Shown piece by piece: positions 33,272 through 42,045 of a DNA stretch of 64,000 nucleotides. Below the pieces are notes generated by a model. The model was not told the origin of the DNA and ran no database searches. It saw nothing but the letters and a program-made list of their open reading frames with translations. Made by a program: the position numbers and the translations under genes. The DNA comes from Streptomyces sp. NBC_00370 (GTDB taxonomy: Bacteria; Actinomycetota; Actinomycetes; Streptomycetales; Streptomycetaceae): assembly GCF_036084755.1 (NCBI RefSeq), contig NZ_CP107968.1, positions 6,890,001 to 6,954,000 of the forward strand. The letters run 5' to 3'. How positions within the stretch are numbered: position 1 is the first letter of the stretch; each line of letters starts with the position of its first letter.

Positions 33272-34627
33272 ATGACCCCACCCATCGCGCCGGCAGGCTG
33301 GAGCCGCTGGCTGGTGCCGCCCGCCGCGCTCGCGGTCCATCTGTCGATCGGCCAGGCCTACGCCTGGAGCGTCTTCAAGCCCCCACTGGAATCCGCGCTC
33401 GACCTGTCGGGGACGGCCAGCGCCCTCCCCTTCCAGCTCGGCATCGTGATGCTCGGCCTGTCGGCCGCCTTCGGCGGCACCCTCGTCGAACGCAACGGTC
33501 CGCGCTGGGCGATGACCGTCGCGCTGTCCTGCTTCTCCTCCGGCTTCCTGCTCGCCGCGCTCGGCGCGGCGACCGAGCAGTACTGGCTGATCGTCTTCGG
33601 CTACGGGTTCGTCGGCGGCATCGGTCTGGGCATCGGCTACATCTCGCCCGTCTCCACGCTGATCAAGTGGTTCCCCGACCGGCCGGGGATGGCGACCGGC
33701 ATCGCCATCATGGGCTTCGGCGGCGGCGCGCTGATCGCCTCGCCGTGGTCGGCGCAGATGCTGAAGTCGTTCGGCAGCGACAGCGGGGGCATCGCGCTCG
33801 CCTTCCTGGTGCACGGCCTGGTCTACGCCGTGTTCATGTCGCTCGGCGTGCTGCTGATCCGGGTGCCGCGGCCGGGCGAGCGGCCCGGCAGGGCCGGGGC
33901 ACCCGTCGTGGCGGCCGAGGCGGTCTCCGGCGTCCAGGTGTCGGCCGGATCCGCCCTGCGCACCCCGCAGTTCTGGTGTCTGTGGGTCGTGCTGTGCATG
34001 AACGTGACCGCGGGCATCGGGGTGCTGGAGCGCGCGGCGCCGATGATCACCGACTTCTTCTCCGACACCTCGGCCCCGGTCTCGGTCTCGGCGGCCGCCG
34101 GCTTCGTCGCGCTGCTCTCCGCGGCCAACATGGCGGGCCGGATCGGCTGGTCGTCCCTCTCGGACGTGATCGGCCGCAAGAACATCTACCGGTTCTACCT
34201 GCTCGTCGGAATCGTCATGTACGTGCTGATCTTCCTGACCGGTGACTCCGCCAAACCGCTGTTCGTGATCTGTGCGATGGTCATCCTGTCGTTCTACGGC
34301 GGCGGCTTCGCCACGCTGCCCGCCTATCTCAAGGACCTGTTCGGCACGTACCAGGTCGGCGCGATCCACGGCCGGCTGCTGACCGCGTGGTCCGTCGCCG
34401 GCGTCCTCGGCCCGCTGATCGTCAACCGGGTCGCCGACAGCCAGGCGGACGCCGGCAAGAGCGGCCCCTCGCTCTACGGGGTGTCGTTCGTCATCATGAT
34501 CTGTCTGCTGGCCGTCGGCTTCGTCGCGAACGAGCTGATCAGGCCCGTCGACCCGCGTCACCACCACATCCCGGCCCCGAGGGAGGCAGCCGATGACCAC
34601 GCCGTCACCGAGCAGCACGGCACCTGA
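33272..34627 (+). CDS. MFS transporter, oxalate/formate antiporter (OFA) family
   Basis: A 451-residue inner-membrane transporter with 12 predicted helices. OFA traits: WLVPPAALAVHLSIGQAYAWSVFKPPLE at the N-terminus, FGYGFVGGIGLGIGYISPVSTLIKWFPDRPGMATGIAIMGFGGGA, and a C-terminal half with NMAGRIGWSSLSDVIGRKNIYRFY. The OFA archetype exchanges oxalate for formate; other members move different monocarboxylates. ATG 33272 is preferred over an ATG at 33173, which lies on operator B1. A 47-codon membrane gene overlaps its 3' end. Control is probably by the GntR protein encoded at 35897. Confidence 0.9.
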   Translation: MTPPIAPAGWSRWLVPPAALAVHLSIGQAYAWSVFKPPLESALDLSGTASALPFQLGIVMLGLSAAFGGTLVERNGPRWAMTVALSCFSSGFLLAALGAATEQYWLIVFGYGFVGGIGLGIGYISPVSTLIKWFPDRPGMATGIAIMGFGGGALIASPWSAQMLKSFGSDSGGIALAFLVHGLVYAVFMSLGVLLIRVPRPGERPGRAGAPVVAAEAVSGVQVSAGSALRTPQFWCLWVVLCMNVTAGIGVLERAAPMITDFFSDTSAPVSVSAAAGFVALLSAANMAGRIGWSSLSDVIGRKNIYRFYLLVGIVMYVLIFLTGDSAKPLFVICAMVILSFYGGGFATLPAYLKDLFGTYQVGAIHGRLLTAWSVAGVLGPLIVNRVADSQADAGKSGPSLYGVSFVIMICLLAVGFVANELIRPVDPRHHHIPAPREAADDHAVTEQHGT

Positions 34628-34736
34628 GTCCCGGCGCACCGGGCTGATCGTCTTCGCCTGGCTCTGGGTGGGGATTCCGTTGGCGTACGGTGTGTACGAG
34701 CTTGTCCTCAAGGCCCGACAGCTGTTCACCGGATGA
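34593..34736 (+). CDS. Single-helix small protein overlapping the OFA transporter gene (putative small subunit)
   Basis: A 47-residue ORF from ATG 34593 (GGGAGG ribosome site, 34580-34586 region), overlapping the transporter's last 35 bases in another frame. It has a short polar N-terminus, then one hydrophobic helix (GLIVFAWLWVGIPLAYGVYELVLKA) and a short cytoplasmic-type tail. Small proteins of this kind are known beside OFA transporters in actinobacteria and have been labelled MFS small subunits. The direct role is untested. Overlap and ribosome site argue for a real, co-translated gene. Confidence 0.7.
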   Translation: MTTPSPSSTAPESRRTGLIVFAWLWVGIPLAYGVYELVLKARQLFTG

Positions 34737-34849
34737 TGCGGACTCTCCAAGCGGCGCGGGCGAATCCTGTTGGTTCACCTGTCTTCGTACCGGCCGGTCG
34801 CTGACGAGACTGGAGGACGCCTGACGTCGAAGCAGAGGGGGTCCCCGGT

Positions 34850-35797
34850 ATGACCGGCACTCGTATCACCGCGCTCGGCCATTACCAGCCCGCCAAGGTG
34901 CTCACCAACGACGACCTCGCGGCGTTGGTCGACACCAGTGACGAGTGGATCAGCAGCCGGGTCGGGATCAAGACCCGGCATGTCGCGGGCCCCGACGAAC
35001 CGGTGGACGAGCTGGCCGCGCACGCCGGGGCGAAGGCGCTGGCCGCGGCCGGTCTCGTCCCCGCCGACATCGACATGGTCCTGGTCGCCACGTCCACGGC
35101 GATCGACCGCTCGCCGAACACGGCGGCCCGGGTCGCCGCCCGGCTGTCCATGGGCTCACCGGCCGTGATGGACCTCAACGTGGTCTGCGCGGGTTTCACC
35201 CACGCGCTCGCCACCGCCGACCACACCGTACGGGCCGGGGCCGCCTCCCGGGTCCTGGTCATCGGCGCCGACAAGATGGCCGGCGTCACCGACTGGACCG
35301 ACCGCTCCACCTGCGTACTGGTGGGGGACGGGGCGGGCGCCGCCGTCGTCGAGGCGACCGGGCCCGGCGAGGAGCCGGGGATCGGTCCCGTGCTGTGGGG
35401 CTCCGTGCCCGAGATGGGCCACGCGGTACGTATCGAGGGCAGCCCGCCGGTCTTCGCCCAGGAGGGCCAGGCCGTCTACCGCTGGGCCATCACCCAACTC
35501 CCGCCGCTCGCGCGCGAGGTCTGTCTGCGGGCGGGTGTCGGGCTGGAGGAGCTCGGCGCCGTCGTACTGCACCAGGCGAACCTGCGGATCATCGAGCCCC
35601 TCGCGCGCAAGATCGGGGCCGTCAACGCGGTGGTCGCCCGTGACGTGGTCGACTCGGGCAACACCTCGGCCGCGTCGATCCCGATGGCGCTGTCCAAACT
35701 GGTCGACCGCGGTGAAGTCGCCTCCGGAGCGCCCGCGCTGCTGTTCGGCTTTGGCGGAAATCTCTCTTACGCGGGCCAGGTCATCCGATGTCCATGA
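34850..35797 (+). CDS. Beta-ketoacyl-ACP synthase III (FabH-like)
   Basis: A 315-residue condensing enzyme. The Cys-His-Asn triad is present: Cys113 in LNVVCAGFTHAL, His241 in VVLHQANLRI and Asn271 in DSGNTSAASIP. The N-terminal DEWISSRVGIKTRH is typical of FabH. No acyl carrier protein or other fatty-acid gene is nearby, so it is a stand-alone paralogue, perhaps for a dedicated acyl-CoA substrate or a detoxifying acyltransferase. It lies between the OFA transporter and the GntR gene. The GntR operator begins 17 bp after its stop. Confidence 0.9.
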   Translation: MTGTRITALGHYQPAKVLTNDDLAALVDTSDEWISSRVGIKTRHVAGPDEPVDELAAHAGAKALAAAGLVPADIDMVLVATSTAIDRSPNTAARVAARLSMGSPAVMDLNVVCAGFTHALATADHTVRAGAASRVLVIGADKMAGVTDWTDRSTCVLVGDGAGAAVVEATGPGEEPGIGPVLWGSVPEMGHAVRIEGSPPVFAQEGQAVYRWAITQLPPLAREVCLRAGVGLEELGAVVLHQANLRIIEPLARKIGAVNAVVARDVVDSGNTSAASIPMALSKLVDRGEVASGAPALLFGFGGNLSYAGQVIRCP

Positions 35798-35814
35798 ACG
35801 CGGTGCCCTTCGGT

Positions 35815-35830
35815 AGACTGTAGACGATAA
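35815..35830. promoter_or_regulatory. Oxalate-regulon palindrome C, in front of the GntR gene
   Basis: On the minus strand this reads TTATCGTCTACAGTCT, matching site D1 (ATATTGTCTACAGTCT) in all but three positions. It lies 66 bp upstream of the GntR start, as expected for autoregulation. Confidence 0.72.
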
Positions 35831-35896
35831 CCAATGTGCCGAGGCGTTCACCGATCGGCACGGTCGTCGTCACCGCACGCCAGAAGGGGGAGCGCA

Positions 35897-36574
35897 ATGT
35901 TGTCGCCAGGACTGCCGCAGGGGGCCGTGCCCAGGCTCGAACGACAGGGTCCGCTGCGTGAGCGGGTCTACGAGGCGCTGCTGGAGCTGATCACGACGCG
36001 CGCGCTGCGCCCGGGGCAGCATCTGGTCGAGAGTGAACTCGCGGGCCACCTGGGCGTGTCCAGGCAGCCGGTACGGGAGGCCCTGCAGCGGCTGAACACC
36101 GAGGGGTGGATCGATCTGCGCCCGGCCCAGGGCGCGTTCGTGCACGAGCCGACCGAGGACGAGGCGGACCAGCTGCTGTCCGTGCGCACCCTCCTCGAAG
36201 CGGAGGCGGCCCGGCTCGCCGCCGCCAATTCCGGCACGGCGGGGATCGCGGCCCTGGAGGAGCTGTGCGCCAGGGGCGAGCAGTCGGTCGCCGACGACGA
36301 CGTGGATCTGACGGTCGCCACCAACGCGGCCTTCCACGCCAAGGTGATGGAGCTGGCCGGCAATGTCGTCCTGGCCGAGCTGGCGGCGCAGGTGGACCGG
36401 CGGGTCCGCTGGTACTACACGCCGGTCGCCCGGCAGCGCGGCAAGCAGTCCTGGATCGAGCACCGCGCGCTGATCGCCGCCATCGCCGACCGGGACGAGC
36501 GGCGCGCCACGGAAGTCATGCGGGCGCACACCGAGCACACCCGTACCACCTACCACGACCGTGAACAGGCCTGA
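35897..36574 (+). CDS. GntR-family regulator, FCD (FadR) subgroup
   Basis: A 225-residue regulator. Winged helix at about residues 15-80 (LRERVYEALLELITTRALRPGQHL, then SELAGHLGVSRQPVREALQRLNTEGWIDLRPAQGAFV). The all-helical FCD ligand domain spans about 90-215 with metal-type residues in LTVATNAAFHAKVMELAGN and EHRALIAAIADRDERRA. ATG 35897 follows AAGGGGGAG. FCD regulators bind TGT-N2-ACA-like palindromes and sense small carboxylates. Copies of such a palindrome occur before this gene and before the fdhD, OFA transporter and formyl-CoA-transferase units, so it is the best candidate regulator of oxalate use. Confidence 0.92.
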   Translation: MLSPGLPQGAVPRLERQGPLRERVYEALLELITTRALRPGQHLVESELAGHLGVSRQPVREALQRLNTEGWIDLRPAQGAFVHEPTEDEADQLLSVRTLLEAEAARLAAANSGTAGIAALEELCARGEQSVADDDVDLTVATNAAFHAKVMELAGNVVLAELAAQVDRRVRWYYTPVARQRGKQSWIEHRALIAAIADRDERRATEVMRAHTEHTRTTYHDREQA

Positions 36575-36660
36575 TCCAGCCGTCATTTGAGGTCGGATCG
36601 CGCCCCATACTGCGCCGTCGACCCGTCTTCGCGCCAGTCTCCGGTCCAATCTCGCCATCG

Positions 36661-36725
36661 CTTTGTCTTCGGTGTGGAGAAAGTTATGACGGATTCACGC
36701 GCAACTTCTTCCCCCTGCGGGCAAG
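36661..36725. promoter_or_regulatory. Composite motif upstream of the ROK gene, shared with the 44.4 kb promoter
   Basis: In order: CTTTGTC (36661), GGAGAAAGT (36676), GCAACTTC (36701) and CTGCGGGCAAG (36715). The same order of near-identical blocks occurs at 44384-44427. GAAAGTT and AACTTC are inverted half-sites. It may be the operator of the ROK repressor. Confidence 0.45.
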
Positions 36726-36800
36726 CGCTGCTACGTTCCCCTCGAAAGCACAAGAAACAGAGCCGACAAGGCACGTAGCCGACAAGGCGGGGAGGGGCGC

Positions 36801-37991
36801 GTGAGACGAATGACCGCACGACCCGCGAACGCGCACCAGGCGCGACTGCTCAGGCTGTTGCGTGACGGTGGCCCCAACTCCCGTGCCCAGCTCGGTGATC
36901 AGGTCGACCTCTCGCGGTCCAAGCTGGCCGTCGAGGTCGACCGGCTGCTGGAGACCGGACTCGTCGTCGCCGACGGACTCGCCGCATCGCGCGGCGGACG
37001 CCGCTCCCACAACATCCGGCTGGCGCCCGCCCTGCGCTTCCTCGGCGTGGACATCGGCGCCACCTCGATCGACGTGGCCGTCACCAACGCGGAGCTGGAG
37101 GTGCTCGGGCATCTCAACCACCCGATGGACGTCCGCGAGGGCCCGGTCGCCGTCTTCGAGCAGGTGCTCACGATGGCCGGCAAGCTCAAGGTGTCCGGTC
37201 TCGCCGACGAGTTCGACGGCGCCGGCATCGGGGTCCCCGGTCCTGTCCGCTTCCCCGAGGGTGTGCCCGTAGCACCGCCGATCATGCCCGGCTGGGACGG
37301 CTTCCCGGTCCGTGAGGCGCTCAGCCAGGAACTGGGCTGCCCCGTCATGGTCGACAACGACGTGAACCTGATGGCGATGGGGGAGCAGCACGCGGGCGTC
37401 GCACGCTCCGTCGGTGACTTCCTCTGCGTCAAGATCGGTACCGGTATCGGCTGCGGCATCGTCGTCGGCGGCGAGGTCTACCGCGGTACGACGGGCAGCG
37501 CGGGCGACATCGGTCATATCCAGGTCGAGCCCGACGGACGTGCCTGCGCGTGCGGCAACAGGGGCTGCCTGGAAGCCCACTTCAGCGGCGCCGCGCTCGC
37601 CCGCGACGCCGACGACGCGGCCCGCGACGGCCGCTCACCCGAACTCGCCGCCCGGCTCGCCGCCGGCGGCACACTGACGGCCGTCGATGTCGCGGCGGCC
37701 GCAGCGGCCGGCGACACCGCCGCACTCGATCTCATCCGCGACGGCGGCAACCGGGTCGGCCAGGTCATCGCCGGGCTCGTCAGCTTCTTCAACCCCGGAC
37801 TCGTGGTGATCGGCGGCGGTGTGACCGGCCTCGGCCACACCCTGCTGGCCTCGGTCCGTACCCAGGTCTACCGGCAGTCCCTGCCGCTGGCCACCGGCAA
37901 CCTCCCCATCGTCCTGGGGGAGTTGGGCCCCGTCGCCGGTGTCACCGGCGCGGCCCGGCTCATCAGCGACCACCTGTTCTCGCCGGCCTGA
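36801..37991 (+). CDS. ROK-family transcriptional repressor
   Basis: A 396-residue sugar-responsive repressor. MarR-like HTH at residues 10-65 (RLLRDGGPNSRAQLGDQVDLSRSKLAVEVDRLL); ROK sensor fold from about 75 (LGVDIGATSIDVAVTN). The zinc motif is intact: GHIQV followed by CACGNRGCLE with Cys249, Cys251 and Cys256. DNDVNLMAMGE is the sugar-binding loop. GTG 36801 follows GGGGAGGGG; ATG 36810 is an alternative. It stands upstream of a ribose-type ABC operon and probably represses it and the secreted sugar enzyme at 44598 until the sugar arrives. Confidence 0.92.
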   Translation: MRRMTARPANAHQARLLRLLRDGGPNSRAQLGDQVDLSRSKLAVEVDRLLETGLVVADGLAASRGGRRSHNIRLAPALRFLGVDIGATSIDVAVTNAELEVLGHLNHPMDVREGPVAVFEQVLTMAGKLKVSGLADEFDGAGIGVPGPVRFPEGVPVAPPIMPGWDGFPVREALSQELGCPVMVDNDVNLMAMGEQHAGVARSVGDFLCVKIGTGIGCGIVVGGEVYRGTTGSAGDIGHIQVEPDGRACACGNRGCLEAHFSGAALARDADDAARDGRSPELAARLAAGGTLTAVDVAAAAAAGDTAALDLIRDGGNRVGQVIAGLVSFFNPGLVVIGGGVTGLGHTLLASVRTQVYRQSLPLATGNLPIVLGELGPVAGVTGAARLISDHLFSPA

Positions 37992-38010
37992 CGCCGGCGC
38001 GCATCACCGT

Positions 38011-38170
38011 AAGCACACCGCACCGCACAACAAAGCAACACCGCACAACAGAGAACAACACCGCACAACACGGCACAGCACCACGGCCCAGCACCACGGC
38101 ACGCAACGGCACCACGGCACAGCACCAGCACCGCACACGCAAGAGCCGCACACACGCAAGAGCCGCACCG
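38011..38170. repeat. 160-nt T-free, AC-rich repetitive stretch before the ABC ATPase gene
   Basis: The plus strand has no T from 38011 to 38170. It contains three copies of CACCGCACAACA (38021, 38039, 38059), two of CAGCACCACGGC (38076, 38089) and two of CACACGCAAGAGCCGCAC (38134, 38151). It fills most of the 243-bp gap between the ROK and ABC ATPase genes. If transcribed, the leader would be free of U and nearly unstructured. No ORF with coding character is present. Confidence 0.9.
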
Positions 38171-38234
38171 TGCTCCACCCTGCCCTTGACCTGCCCTGCC
38201 CGCGGGGCGGCCGGTTCCGCCGAGGGGATACGCC

Positions 38235-39767
38235 ATGGCACCAGCACCACCCGAATCCGTACTGCTCACCATGTCCGGCATCACCAAGTCCTTCCCCGGA
38301 GTTCGCGCCCTCGACGGTGTGGACCTGGAGGTCAGGGCCGGCGAGGTGCACTGTCTGCTGGGCCAGAACGGCGCAGGCAAGTCCACACTCATCAAGGTGC
38401 TGGCCGGTGCCCACCAGCCCAACGACGGTGTGATCACCTGGCGCGGCGAAGCGGTCGCGCTCAAGTCACCCATCGCCGCCATGCGGCTCGGCATCGCCAC
38501 CATCTACCAGGAACTCGACCTGGTGGAAGGGCTTTCGGTCGCCGAGAACATCTTCCTCGGCCATGAACCCACCAGCGCCGGGTTCGTCGTCAGGGGCCGG
38601 GAGGCCAGGAAGAACGCCGAGGCGCTGCTGAAGCGGCTCGGCCACCCGGAGATCCAGGCCCACCGCACCGTGGGCTCGCTCTCCGCGGCCCAGCAGCAGA
38701 TCGTCTCCATGGCACGCGCGCTCTCCCACGACGTACGCCTCATCGTCATGGACGAACCGTCAGCGGCCCTCGACCCGGACGAAGTCGACAACCTGTTCCG
38801 GATCGTGGCCACTTTGATCGCCGACGGGGTCGCCGTCGTCTACATCTCCCACCGGCTGGAGGAGATCCGCCGCATCGGCGACCGGGTCACCGTGCTCAAG
38901 GACGGCAAGACCGTCGCCGTGGGGCTGCCGGCCAAGGAGACCCCGACCCGCGAGATCGTCGCCCTGATGACCGGACGGAACGTCGAGTACGTCTTCCCCG
39001 AGCACCAGGCGGCGCCCCCGGCCGCGACGACCGAGCCCGTCCTGCGGGTCGAAGGCCTGTCCAGGGAGGGCGAGTTCGCCCCCGTCGACCTCGAACTGCG
39101 GCCCGGCGAGATCGTCGGCCTCGCCGGACTCGTCGGCTCCGGGCGCTCCGAGATCCTGGAGACCATCTACGGTGCCCGCAAGCCGAGCACCGGTCAGGTC
39201 TTCGTCGCGGGCAAACCACTGCGCCCCGGCAGTGTGCGCGCAGCCGTACGGGCCGGCATCGGGCTCGCGCCCGAGGAACGCAAGGCCCAGGGCCTGCTGA
39301 TGCTCGAATCCGTCACCCGCAACGTGTCGGTCTCGACCCTCTCCCGCTTCTCGCGGGCCGGCTGGCTCGACCGGTCGGCCGAGCGCTCGGCGGCCCAGGC
39401 GGCCACCAGGGAACTGTCCCTGCGCCCCGACAACCCGGACGCCCGGATCCGTACCCTCTCCGGCGGCAACCAGCAGAAGGCGGTACTCGCCCGCTGGCTG
39501 CTGCGCGGCTGCCGGGTCCTGCTCCTCGACGAACCCACCCGCGGTGTGGACGTCGGCGCGCGCGCCGAGCTCTACTCCGTGATCCGCCGGCTGGCCGACG
39601 ACGGCCTCGCCGTACTGCTCGTCTCCAGCGAGGTCCCCGAAGTCCTGGGCCTCGCCGACCGGGTGCTGGTGCTCCGTGAAGGCCAGGTCGTCCACCGGGC
39701 GCCGGCCGAGGAGCTCGACGAACACCGTGTACTCGACCTTGTGATGGAAGGGAGCCCGACGCCATGA
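38235..39767 (+). CDS. Ribose-type sugar ABC transporter ATPase (RbsA family, two NBDs)
   Basis: A 510-residue peripheral membrane ATPase with two tandem nucleotide-binding domains. NBD1: Walker A GQNGAGKST near residue 43, signature-region LSAAQQQIVSMARAL, Walker B LIVMDEPSAALD. NBD2: degenerate Walker A (GLVGSGRSE), signature LSGGNQQKAVLARWL, Walker B VLLLDEPTRGVDVGA. This architecture is specific to CUT2 (monosaccharide) importers. The stop overlaps the permease start (ATGA). The monosaccharide is unknown; downstream genes suggest a sugar that is oxidised and isomerised. Confidence 0.94.
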   Translation: MAPAPPESVLLTMSGITKSFPGVRALDGVDLEVRAGEVHCLLGQNGAGKSTLIKVLAGAHQPNDGVITWRGEAVALKSPIAAMRLGIATIYQELDLVEGLSVAENIFLGHEPTSAGFVVRGREARKNAEALLKRLGHPEIQAHRTVGSLSAAQQQIVSMARALSHDVRLIVMDEPSAALDPDEVDNLFRIVATLIADGVAVVYISHRLEEIRRIGDRVTVLKDGKTVAVGLPAKETPTREIVALMTGRNVEYVFPEHQAAPPAATTEPVLRVEGLSREGEFAPVDLELRPGEIVGLAGLVGSGRSEILETIYGARKPSTGQVFVAGKPLRPGSVRAAVRAGIGLAPEERKAQGLLMLESVTRNVSVSTLSRFSRAGWLDRSAERSAAQAATRELSLRPDNPDARIRTLSGGNQQKAVLARWLLRGCRVLLLDEPTRGVDVGARAELYSVIRRLADDGLAVLLVSSEVPEVLGLADRVLVLREGQVVHRAPAEELDEHRVLDLVMEGSPTP

Positions 39768-40831
39768 AGCAGCCTGCCTCTGAGGCGCAGCAGGGCGGGC
39801 CGGACGCCGCGGCCGCACCCGAGCAGCCGACGTCCGCTGTCAGCACCGCCAAGTCAGGTCCGCAGAAGGGCGGCAAGCCCGGTCTCGGGCTGCGGCTCGA
39901 CGTCCGTAACCTCTCGCTGCTCGGTGTGCTGGTCGCACTGATCATCGTCGGGGGCATCACCAAGCCCGAGCAGTTCCTCGACGTCAACAACCTCCAACTC
40001 GTGCTCACCCAGGCCTCGGTCATCGGTGTGGTCACGGTCGGCGCGACCTTCGTCATCACCAGCGGCGGGATCGACCTGTCCGTCGGGGCGATCGTGGCGC
40101 TGGCGTCGGTGTGGGCGACGACGGTCGCCACCCAGGAGTTCGGCTTCTGGGGCATCCTGTTCACCGCCATGGTGGTGGGTCTCGCCTGCGGCCTGGTCAA
40201 CGGTGTGCTGATCGCGTACGGCGGGATGGTGCCCTTCATCGCGACCCTCGCGATGCTGGCGTCCGCCCGTGGTCTCGCTCTCCAACTCACCGACGGCAAG
40301 ACCCAGATCGTCACCGTCCAGTCGGTGCTCGACCTCGGCGGCCGGGACTCCTACGTTCTCGGCATACCGCCGCTCGTGATCGTGTTCGCCGCCGTGACGG
40401 TCGTCGGCTGGCTGGTGCTCAACCGCACCACCTTCGGCCGGCGCACGGTGGCGGTCGGCGGCAACCCGGAGGCCGCGCGGCTCGCCGGCATCGACGTCCG
40501 CAGGCAGCGGCTGTACCTGTACCTGCTCTCCGGCCTCTGCTGCGGCATCGCCGCCTTCCTGCTGGTGGTGCTGGCCGGTTCGGGTCAGAACACCAACGGA
40601 AACCTCTACGAACTCGACGCCATCGCCGCCGCGATCATCGGTGGCACCCTGCTCAGCGGCGGCCGCGGCACCATCGTCGGCTCCGTACTCGGTGTCCTGG
40701 TGTTCACCACGATCACCAACATCTTCGCCCTCAACAACCTGCAGAGCGACGTCCAGCAGATCGCCAAGGGCGTCATCATCGTCGCCGCGGTCCTGGTCCA
40801 GCGGCGCACAGCGCGGGGTGGCGAGGGCTGA
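39764..40831 (+). CDS. Ribose-type sugar ABC transporter permease (RbsC family)
   Basis: A 355-residue polytopic permease. About 45 residues of polar N-terminal tail precede the first helix (LSLLGVLVALIIVGGI). Family runs include GVVTVGATFVITSGGIDLSVGAIVALASVWA and AIAAAIIGGTLLSGGRGTIVGSVLGVLVFTTI, with about ten helices. It forms the channel for the CUT2 importer with the preceding ATPase and the following binding protein. It is translationally coupled to the ATPase gene. Confidence 0.94.
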   Translation: MKQPASEAQQGGPDAAAAPEQPTSAVSTAKSGPQKGGKPGLGLRLDVRNLSLLGVLVALIIVGGITKPEQFLDVNNLQLVLTQASVIGVVTVGATFVITSGGIDLSVGAIVALASVWATTVATQEFGFWGILFTAMVVGLACGLVNGVLIAYGGMVPFIATLAMLASARGLALQLTDGKTQIVTVQSVLDLGGRDSYVLGIPPLVIVFAAVTVVGWLVLNRTTFGRRTVAVGGNPEAARLAGIDVRRQRLYLYLLSGLCCGIAAFLLVVLAGSGQNTNGNLYELDAIAAAIIGGTLLSGGRGTIVGSVLGVLVFTTITNIFALNNLQSDVQQIAKGVIIVAAVLVQRRTARGGEG

Positions 40832-40955
40832 CCTCGCTCCCGCTCCCGCAGCCGTCCTGTCGTCTTCATGGCACCTGCCAGGTGTGGTGACGACGGCACC
40901 CGCCAAGCCCCACAGCCCGGTCCGAAGAACGCCCTATCCGAAGGGTTCAACCGCC

Positions 40956-41993
40956 ATGCCAGAAACCAGCCGCAGAGGACTGCTCTTCGGCACCGCCGCC
41001 GTCTCGGCGGGTGCCTTCCTCACCGCCTGCACCAGCAACGAGCCCGACAAGAAGGAAGCGGCGGCCGACACCAAGCCGGCCACGACCGACAAGCCGGGCA
41101 AGCACGTCACCATCGGCTTCGCGGGACCGCAGGCCGACCACGGCTGGCTCAACGCCATCAACGAGCAGGCCAAGGCACGCGCCGCCACGTACTCCGACGT
41201 GACACTGGAGGCCACCGAGGGCTCCAACGACACGGCTGCCCAGATCGGCCAGGTCGACACACTGATCAACAAGAAGGTCGACGTACTGGTGGTCCTGCCG
41301 GGCGACGGCAAGGCCCTCACCCAAGCCGGCCTCAAGGCCATGCGGGCCGGTATCCCGGTCATCAACCTGGACCGGATCTTCGCCACCCCGCAGGCGTACC
41401 GCTGCTGGATCGGCGGCGACAACTACGGCATGGGCCTCAACGCCGGCAACTACATCGGCGAGAAGCTCAAGGGCAAGGCCAACGCCAAGGTCATCGAACT
41501 GGCCGGCATCGACGGTCTCGAACTGACCACCCAGCGCACCAAGGGCTTCGACGACGCCCTGAAGAACTTCCCCAACATCAAGAAGGTCGCCCGGCAGGCC
41601 GCCGAGTTCACCGTCGAGTCGGGCCAGGCCAAGATGGCGCAGCTGCTCCAGGCCCAGCCCAGCTTCGACGCCATCTGGAACCACGACGACGACCAGGGCG
41701 TGGGCGCCCTGCGCGCCATCGACCAGGCCGGCCGTGACGGCTTCCTGATGGTCGGCGGCGCGGGCGCCAAGTCGGCGATGGACGCCATCAAGGCGGACAA
41801 CAGTGTGCTGAAGGCGACCGTCCTCTACCCGCCCACGATGGCCGCCTCCGCCATCGACCTGGCGCGCGCGCTCGCCCAGTCCAAGGGCATCAGCGGGATC
41901 TCGGAAACGGAGATACCCACCCAGATCACCGTCTTCTCCGCCGTGGTAGACAAGACGAACATCGATCAGTACCTGCCGTCGGGCTTCAGCTGA
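40956..41993 (+). CDS. Monosaccharide-binding lipoprotein of the ABC importer (RbsB family)
   Basis: A 345-residue exported periplasmic-binding-protein-like receptor. Twin-arginine signal SRRGLLFG (Arg6-Arg7) and lipobox LTAC with Cys25. The mature part has the Peripla_BP_4 pattern: IGFAGPQADHGWLNAINEQAKARA, INKKVDVLVVLPGDG, AGIPVINLDR and IWNHDDDQGVGALRAI. ATG 40956, 124 bp after the permease stop, is the start that gives the signal peptide. The ligand is a monosaccharide or cyclitol by family; not determinable here. Confidence 0.93.
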   Translation: MPETSRRGLLFGTAAVSAGAFLTACTSNEPDKKEAAADTKPATTDKPGKHVTIGFAGPQADHGWLNAINEQAKARAATYSDVTLEATEGSNDTAAQIGQVDTLINKKVDVLVVLPGDGKALTQAGLKAMRAGIPVINLDRIFATPQAYRCWIGGDNYGMGLNAGNYIGEKLKGKANAKVIELAGIDGLELTTQRTKGFDDALKNFPNIKKVARQAAEFTVESGQAKMAQLLQAQPSFDAIWNHDDDQGVGALRAIDQAGRDGFLMVGGAGAKSAMDAIKADNSVLKATVLYPPTMAASAIDLARALAQSKGISGISETEIPTQITVFSAVVDKTNIDQYLPSGFS

Positions 41994-42045
41994 CCGGCCC
42001 TGGTGCGTCCGTCCCCCACTGAATGAGAGACGAGGAGTGTCCCGT

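Noticed and set aside
38004..38433. Open frames through the T-free AC-rich stretch on either strand
   Set aside because: Products are runs of His/Thr/Arg or Cys/Val/Leu with no coding character; a T-free strand automatically lacks stop codons.
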